Origin: Setaria digitata
Taxonomy: Eukaryota; Nematoda; Chromadorea; Rhabditida; Setariidae
Reading direction: 5' to 3'
DNA length: 64,000 bases
NCBI GenBank assembly: GCA_003640385.1
Contig: RCAB01000038.1
Span: 62,001-126,000 of the forward strand
Below the pieces are notes generated by a model. It worked only from the letters and a program-made list of their open reading frames with translations, was not told the DNA's origin and did not search any database. The translations under genes were made by a program, and so were the position numbers. Below are positions 57,123 through 64,000 of this stretch, piece by piece; positions within the stretch are counted from its first letter, which is position 1; each line of letters begins with the position of its first letter.

Positions 57123-57130
57123 TATTACGA

Positions 57131-58284
57131 CTATGTCATTGAACCAGTCACTAGCTGTGTTTCAAATAAATCTACAACACGTTTGATATCTTTCACTTGT
57201 TGCGACAATTTTCGTATACCAATCATTGCTTCATTGACTTCCTCAACCTAATTTGAAAAGAAAGTACTGAAGAAATATATAAGATGGATGAAAAGAAAGC
57301 TTCTGAAGAAACAAAAATTGGATGAAAAGCAGGATGTTTACCTAAATTGATTATAGAACAGATCTGCTCACCAAATTAAACACGAGATTCACATAAATTG
57401 GGCGTCTCAAGGGAGTTAGTTAAAAACGGAAACAATAATTTGCTAATTTTTGCTAATTTTCATCTCCCATTCAACTGAGGCAGCGAAAGTTCCTTTATCT
57501 AAAAGATCATAAGGTTTTGAAACCGTTCAAAAGCACTACAGGACTTGACTCTGCTTTAATCGAAAAGCTGCTGGTGACGAATTACTTACCTTTGCAAGGA
57601 GCGCATAAGTATTCTTTATGGTAGCATCCACCGAGTTACAGGAAGCAGAAATTGCGTCAGTAAAGCATTCCGTAGCTTTGACTGTTAAATCTGCCATTCC
57701 TAAACATTCCTCTTTGACAACATTGAAGAATAAAAAAATTGACAATACTTCCGGATGTTATGGTAAAAAGTCAAGAAATTGATCGAAAGATCAATTAACC
57801 ACACCACCAGGTAACTCGACCGTTAACCACATTCCTTTTGAAAATACCTTTCGTACGGAATCGAAAACATCTCACTGGAACTCAAAGTGACAAGAGAATT
57901 ACAGTAGTTTGCATAATAAGTTTTGAATGTGTTGAATATTTTTTGATTTATTGATTACCAATGGTCATCACCTGCAACAGAACGAGCACTTCAAAAAATA
58001 CCTTTCAGTGAACTACGTAAATCACGCAGCATAACATCGACACTGGTTGAGATAGCTTTTGCGTAGTTTTCAAGGTTTGTTATGGCATCAGGATCTAGTT
58101 CGAGACTATTCGGCATACTCTGCAACGAGCTTCGACTACCACCCGACGGTATGTCATTTTGCTTAACACTGTCACAAATTCGCCTCGTCAAATTTTCAAC
58201 CGCAAAAGTATTTTGCTGCTCGTCGACAACTGGAGGAGTGAATGTAGTTCCTTGCATTCCGATTGCCAAATTTCTTGATTCCAT
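57131..58284 (-). CDS. BORCS6-like subunit of the BORC lysosome-positioning complex
   Basis: BORC recruits Arl8 to lysosomes and related organelles for kinesin-driven transport. Exons 58284-58002, 57699-57590 and 57247-57131; phases agree, 169 aa. The matching block runs across all three: LDPDAITNLENYAKAIS, TSVDVMLRDLRSSLKG, then CFTDAISASCNSVDATIKNT, YALLAK, and finally VEEVNEAMIGIRKLSQQ with KDIKRVVDLFETQ. This is the conserved C-terminal coiled-coil domain of BORCS6 (lyspersin). The first 60 residues are poorly conserved and Ser-rich. The start at 58284 is the first ATG of the frame; the frame stays open upstream (GTG at 58296), so another 5' exon is possible. Confidence 0.8.
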
Positions 58285-61078
58285 AGGTCGGTCCACAGAT
58301 TACAAATTTACGGAAAAAAAAAAGAAAGCCCTGAAAAGACTAAGTTCTTTACTAATGCCGCTTCCTAAACATAAATGCCAGGAAAGTCCTAAATAAATCT
58401 ACACAGAGAGGAAATCACAGACAAAAACCACTGCTTGGAATATTTTTGTTAATTGCATTAGTTTATTAGCATGGATAGGTCTGACCAAACACGAGTTATG
58501 CATTCCATTGCTGCAAGACTAGAGTACTTAATTGGTTTCTATTCAAAATCTGTAATTAAGCTTCTTAAGAAAGAAGTAGCAATCATATAAAGAGGCCGAA
58601 TAATGATGAATTCGAAAAGTTTCTACTGGTAATTGCACCAGAACCTACAGGACCAGGGTGACTACAATCAAAAAGACATGGCAACAGTTCAAGACAGCAT
58701 TGTGCTTTACTAGATAGAACTGAAGCAATCCAGCAGTGAGACTCTATACTTCCAGACCCGTTATTAATGGACCCTTTCTATCTGTGAGCAATAATGACCC
58801 TTATTAAGCGGATTCACGAGAGCTAGCAACCGTGCAACCTTCCAAACGAACACAAATGCAACCTGTAATGAAAGGAAGACAAACACAGCTAGATATAATA
58901 TGCAAACAGAGTTTTGTGAAATATTCAAATCACGGAAGAACAGGAAATGGTGCACTTTCTAAGGACAACTCGTTGAAGCCGAAGACTCTTGATGCAAATG
59001 ATTGCCATATCACCCAGCAATTATGCAACACACCTTGCAGGTAAGTAATTCACTTCTACCAGACAAATATCTCCACACAACAGCGTTCAACTCAACGATC
59101 ATTCCCATAACGAGCATCACCTGATCCGTTGATGTTGGCTCACCTTGGACTGTGCTCACTAGTACCAGAGGAGGATGATGTGTATCTACAGAGATGCGGC
59201 TTGCGTAGAGAAAAGTTGGAAATCAAATGTTCCATTCCTTTTACTTTTGTCTGAGAAAGAACATGCACGTGCTGTGAGCTATTAGCTACACGTGAGAGAT
59301 GTGCACAGTATAATTCTTAGACGATCACGTAGACGTAGATATGCACGTCATTGCTGCTGTAATCACTGCACTGTTAAAACCTGTGTTTAGAACCCAGCTA
59401 TCTCTGTGAATACCTTGAATTCTTCTTTCCTTGCAATAAGTGATGAGAGTTTTTGTGATAAGTTGTGATATGATCAATTTCCGTGAGGTCACTTCTCTCT
59501 TCATATTTGTAACACCCTTTTTTCCCCGCAGAGGAAGTTGTGATATAATTAATGATACACTTATGGGTATGAGGAATGTCTTCAGCAACCAAACATCTTA
59601 CAGTTGGTTAAGTGTAATAGGTTATTAAAAATGTCGCAGAGAGTTCGAGTTGAACAGTTCTCATAACTTCTTGCTATTCATAACATTCATCACTTCCAGT
59701 GACTTCCTTTGCCAATCTCACTTTAAGTTGCTTACTTCGAGACATTTCTACACTACTCATTATTCATAGCCAACTAATCACAGTTGATCATTAGATTCTC
59801 TTAAACTTCTGTGAAGTAAACACACTCAGTAATTCTCAAGTACTGTACAACCTCTCACCAGTTTTAACTTTTAATTTCACTTGAAATGAAGAAGCATATG
59901 TTGATTTTATTAGATTTCTGATTCTTTTTTCACCCTTTTTCACTGTTTCACTGTTGATGTGGTTGCAGTTCATAAAGGATTTTCGGACGCAGGGATTTTA
60001 TCATCTTTAGTGTTCCTCAATTAGCAGTGTTATGCGCTTCCATATGCTTTTCGTGCTGCTCTTTATTCCAGTAATAAATGATGAAGTTGATCAGTTTACT
60101 ATCCACATAAGTAATTTGTTGTTGCATGTTTGACGGATTGTGATTTAAGGGTAAATTATGAATTTAATTATGAATAATGAATATAATAAATGTCGGGCAA
60201 TATTAGTGGTAACACGGTTGAGTTTTAAAACTTCCAATTGTAAAAAATTTCGCGAGTGCGTAAAAAATATTCACGTAAAACAGCTGAAATATTTTCCGTA
60301 GTTTAAAATTAAACTAAAATTGAACCTTCTATTCAGATAGCGGGTTCATGTGACGTAGTAGTTTCATCTACTGGAAAAACTAGCAGCCATTTACTAATGT
60401 ACAGTAAACAGCATTTAATAATTTTCGCCGACGAAAACAATAAATAAACAACGAAGCCATAAATCACCGTAATTAATTGCTTAAATGACGAGGATCTTTT
60501 GCGGCACAGACTAGTAACCTGAAAAAGCAAAACTGTGGTTAAGCTTTTATAAATGAGTTGAAACTAGAAAATTTTTTGTGCAAGTGACAGAGAATTTTCC
60601 AGTAGAGAAAACTGATTGTTTCATTAAATTTCACTGTTTTGAAGGAAGCATCTAAATCTTTTGATCAAGCATATAATATAATTATCAGCAAGGTCTAGTA
60701 GGCACAATAATTTTAACTTTTTTGGAACTTTATTTTAGTTTGAAAACTCCTCCATCTTTACTAGCTACAAAGTAGAGAAAAATATTGATTGCTTTATTAA
60801 ATTCCACTGTTTTGAAAGATTTGTGGATTATTTTCAACAAACTGCACAGGTAGTAATCGAACAACATATAATTAATTTGACTTGTTTTTGCATAAGTAAT
60901 AATCTAATCAAATTCTACACATTTCTAATATGTTACGTCTTGTAATAAGGGTGACAAAAAAGTCATAAATATGTTACACTGAGTTGTTTACATGAAGCAA
61001 TGAAATGAAGTGACAGCCATGATGGAGAGCCAGTCGACTTGCGTAAGTCATAACAGTTTACCTTATTTCTTGTTCTAG
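58285..61078. other. intergenic, no firm gene
   Basis: Between BORCS6 and the unknown gene at 61 kb. Contains one orphan exon-like frame (58832-59042) and otherwise AT-rich sequence without recognisable genes. Confidence 0.5.
58832..59042 (+). other. orphan exon-like open frame with strong donor
   Basis: A 70-codon open frame (first ATGs 58856 and 58868) with hydrophilic, protein-like composition, for example KGRQTQLDIICKQSFVKYSN, ending at TGCAG|GTAAGT. It can join in phase to the exon at 61079 but in a frame that then fails at 63.6 kb, so it is not coding for that gene. It may be an untranslated 5' exon or an unrelated gene start. Confidence 0.25.
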
Positions 61079-64000
61079 GCTAAAATCTGTCTTGCCATGT
61101 CAAACATCACTTTCCAGTGTTTGTCCTTTCCGAAGAAGGCACCAAAAAAGGTAACTTTCGAAAGCAATTGACTTTCGGAAAAACGAAAATTAATTAGTGA
61201 AAGGTAAAGGTGAAAGATAAATCACAAGTCTAATTAACCGATTTTAACAGCTAAAAGGAATGGAAGGGAGAGGAAAAAAAGAACTTAATAGTTGATTTCA
61301 ACAGTTAGAAAAAAAAAGTAGATTATATAAAAGACCCATTTCCATTGATGAGTGGATCGATGAAGGAAAGCCATTTTGAGAGAGTTTGTTTCTCGAGAGC
61401 TTACATTAAAATCTCTTCGTATGTGGCAGGGAGAGAACTGAATTGAACTGAGCTGATGCTTGCTATATTCTCATTGAATGGTCAGTAGTCCTCATTGATT
61501 ATCCACTTAATGAAGCAGCAAAATGGCCAAGGCCTCCTGTGTGCATGAAGCCTAATCCTTGTTGAATCTATGTCACGTTTGTTGGTTTACGTATGTCACT
61601 CACTGATGGCTGGGCTACCCTTTTTGATAAGTGTTAGAAAATAGATTTTTTTTTTCTTTTTTTCTACTTTATTTCTCATTCTTAGCTATCATTTTGTTTG
61701 TAACAGTTTCATCACAACAACCCAATCGATTGGAAGAAAACTTTCATTTCTTCATCTCCTTCAAATTTAAAGGTTCCGACAAACACTTCACTGATGCATG
61801 GACACATACAAAGTCCATACTTCACACACACACTCATATGCATGTAGCGTTTGACTCTACTGTTTTAATTTTGGAGATGCATCTAATGAGACGGTTTTGT
61901 CGATGAATTTTTTGGCTGTTTTTGTAAGAGATGTTGACATTGACAAGCGTGGTTAATGGTCTCGCACTCTTTTACTACTTTTGAATTCCTTTTAAATCAT
62001 TTTTAGGAGGTTTTTGACGGAAAGAAAGCTATGCAAGGCATTAATAGTAAGCAAGAGGTTCCCCCAAAAATCATCATAACCTTCGACCTCTTTTATTATC
62101 ATACAAAAGAGTGGATGTGACGAACAACAGATTAGCCATTAAATTCATTTTTTCTGTGTAATCACTTTTTTGTCTTGTTATGATAATTCGGCCAATGATG
62201 CGGAATTATCCTCATATTTTTGCCTAACTTTATTATTCGTGCTACTGAAGCTTGAATCTATATCCACTGCATAATCATGATTAGCTGACATTTAAATGTA
62301 CATATTTTGAAAATATGAAAATGATGCTGAAAGGTCAGCTAACTAAATTACAGTGCTTCTGTCCGTTGCGCATAAAAATTAGCGCACACAATTTAAGCCC
62401 AGAAAACATTCTTCGCCGGTTATTATTTAAACCATTTGTCGAAAATACAGGAAATAATTTTACTTAATAATCTCTGCCATTTATATATGATGTCTTTTAA
62501 AAAAAATACCTAACGATGTTCTGCAATTCTTCTAAACATTAATTTCAATTACTAAAATCAGAAAGCTCAAAGTAAAATTTTGTCGACGAGGGAATATATT
62601 AGAATTATCTTTATTTATGATCCGTCGATCTTCCATTGTTTCCCTTTCTTCCTTCAATTTCTCCTTATTTATCCTTTTTCACTATGACAATTTTAAGATA
62701 TTGTTCACACTAATTTTGTGTTAGTTACTTTCCCCAGAAATGGCCGTTCACAATTCTTTTCCATTTACACGAATAATCATAAAGTAGGTTAAGTAGTAGT
62801 TTTCTTGCACAGCAGTACCGCTGTCGACAAATTCTTGGCAGTTTGTTTCAGTGCAATAATTTCATTTCCAAACAGTGTCAAGTATTCTCCAATTAATATT
62901 TGTTACTAATTTATGGTGAATGAGTAAAGAAAAGTTAAAATTCAACTTTGTAAATAAAATGCGATAGATGGAGAAGCTCGAAATTATTGGTATGGCCAAT
63001 TCTATAAAATTAAAGTTGAATTCAATTAGTAAATTGCTACTATTGTTTGCCGTATTTATTTAGTTTTTAACTTCAAATTCTACTTCATTTTCACTTCAGA
63101 TGGCCAATTTCCGAAATAATGAAAGAGACTGGTGGAAGGATTTTGTTCACTGATAAAACAATGAAATTAATTATATATCCTGATAAAGTGTAGAGAGACG
63201 GTTGACAATAACAAAAAGGAAATGTCATACTTTTTAAGAAATTTTGATCTCATTGAATCACGTACGAGCACGGCGTCACCAAACGTGTCATTACATCCAT
63301 CAAAAGAAAATAGTATTTTTTTTTTTTATTTCAACAATGCTTATAATAAAATAAGTTTTCTTTTGCTAATTCTCGCCTCAATTATATGCTAATTTTTAAT
63401 TATATAAAGTTAAGGAGATTCTCAAAATTGATAAATTATTTAAAAGCATCGAATTTTTTGTTTATATTTTTATGTTGAAAGCCTATTGCTGAAGCACTTA
63501 TCTTCTACATAACTTATTAAAGATGTATTATTTAGCAATAAAAGGTAAGAAATGAAATTGCAAGAAAAAGATACCATAGATATCGTTATCCTAGATCCCG
63601 TGAATTATTCTAAAACTTGCAGATTTCGTGCATCCCAAGGTAACTTCACGTCAGTATGCGCAATTGTTGAAACACTGCGCCAGACTTCCACAACGTGGTC
63701 AAATCTTGAAGCTTCCAATGATTCGTCGACCATCTGTTTATGGATCCGCGGATTTCGATGGTAAGTCATACCTGAGAAAGAGGGAGGCGAATATTTCAGA
63801 TGAAGTAGCTTGCATGTTAAAACAATTGATTCTGCAAATTATGATTTTTTTCAGCAGAAGGAGATTGGGATGGTAATCGTTGTCGAGTTATGATTGTAGG
63901 GGAAGAAAGGCGTGGTGCTGATGGAACAGATCATGGATTTCAGGCTGCTTCACTTGATTTGGCACCTTATTTAGAGATCCTTGCAACTCCGTCAACTTTT
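61079..64000 (+). CDS. unrecognised protein, 5' part (continues past window)
   Basis: TTGTTCTAG ends at 61078 and ATG follows at 61097. Exons: 61097-61150 (18 codons, MSNITFQCLSFPKKAPKK), 62007-62046, 63623-63760, and 63855 (or 63858) to the window end; donors are AAG|GTAACT, AATA|GTAAGC and GATG|GTAAGT. Phases agree and give 127 residues, including EVFDGKKAMQGIN, QLLKHCARLPQRGQILKLPM and EGDWDGNRCRVMIVGEERRG. I do not recognise a family; no signal peptide or membrane segment is seen. The acceptor of exon 4 is CAGCAG, so one residue is optional. The start is supported by the acceptor and by lack of a compatible upstream exon. Confidence 0.55.

Noticed and set aside
58082..58396. 104-codon plus ORF
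   Set aside because: Antisense to BORCS6 exon 1, which matches a known family.
63552..63764. Alternative plus frame (FRASQGNFTSVC...) over exon 3 of the 61-kb gene
   Set aside because: In this frame the next exon stops within a few codons, while the chosen frame stays open to the window end.

Overview
This is a eukaryotic, AT-rich window, almost certainly from a nematode and most likely a spirurid or filarial one. Genes are cut into many short exons. Introns end in the nematode-type TTTTCAG consensus, and several genes have such an acceptor 0-7 bases before the start ATG with no upstream coding exon, as expected for spliced-leader trans-splicing. The recognised proteins (PAR-1/MARK kinase, a crescerin/CHE-12-type TOG protein, mitochondrial ribosomal proteins L33 and L14, SRP receptor beta, a BORCS6-like subunit) fit an animal nuclear genome. 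There are no bacterial operons, insertion sequences, CRISPR arrays or recognisable tRNA/rRNA genes.

Layout. (1) 1-22.4 kb, minus strand: a par-1/MARK kinase. The kinase and UBA region and much of the spacer lie in 17 compact exons below 5.8 kb; the C-terminal end (KA1) lies beyond the window start. Exons far upstream (5.6, 9.4, 12.9, 21.5 and 22.3 kb) join in phase and give at least three alternative N termini. (2) 22.4-33.4 kb: a gene-poor gap between divergent genes, with one weak small gene model (26.5-26.9 kb) and simple repeats. (3) 33.5-47.6 kb, plus strand: a 27-exon TOG-array gene of 1361 codons, the crescerin (TOGARAM1/CHE-12) homologue of cilia. (4) 48.3-57.0 kb, plus strand: a tight same-strand cluster of mrpl-33, SRP receptor beta and mrpl-14, with an intronless DUF5522 gene inside mrpl-14 intron 1. 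(5) 57.1-58.3 kb, minus strand: a BORCS6-like gene, tail to tail with mrpl-14. (6) 61.1 kb to the end, plus strand: the 5' part of a gene I do not recognise.

All exon joins were worked out by hand from open frames, splice consensus and phase; those of par-1, crescerin, mrpl-33, SRPRB, mrpl-14 and BORCS6 are phase-consistent throughout. The most interesting points are: the mrpl-14 first exon, which splices in frame both to mrpl-14 and to the DUF5522 exon; an ATG in par-1 that doubles as a 3' splice site; a tandem donor inside the kinase domain; and an SRP receptor beta whose G4 motif reads NKQN instead of NKxD. I did not find a convincing wholly new biological system.
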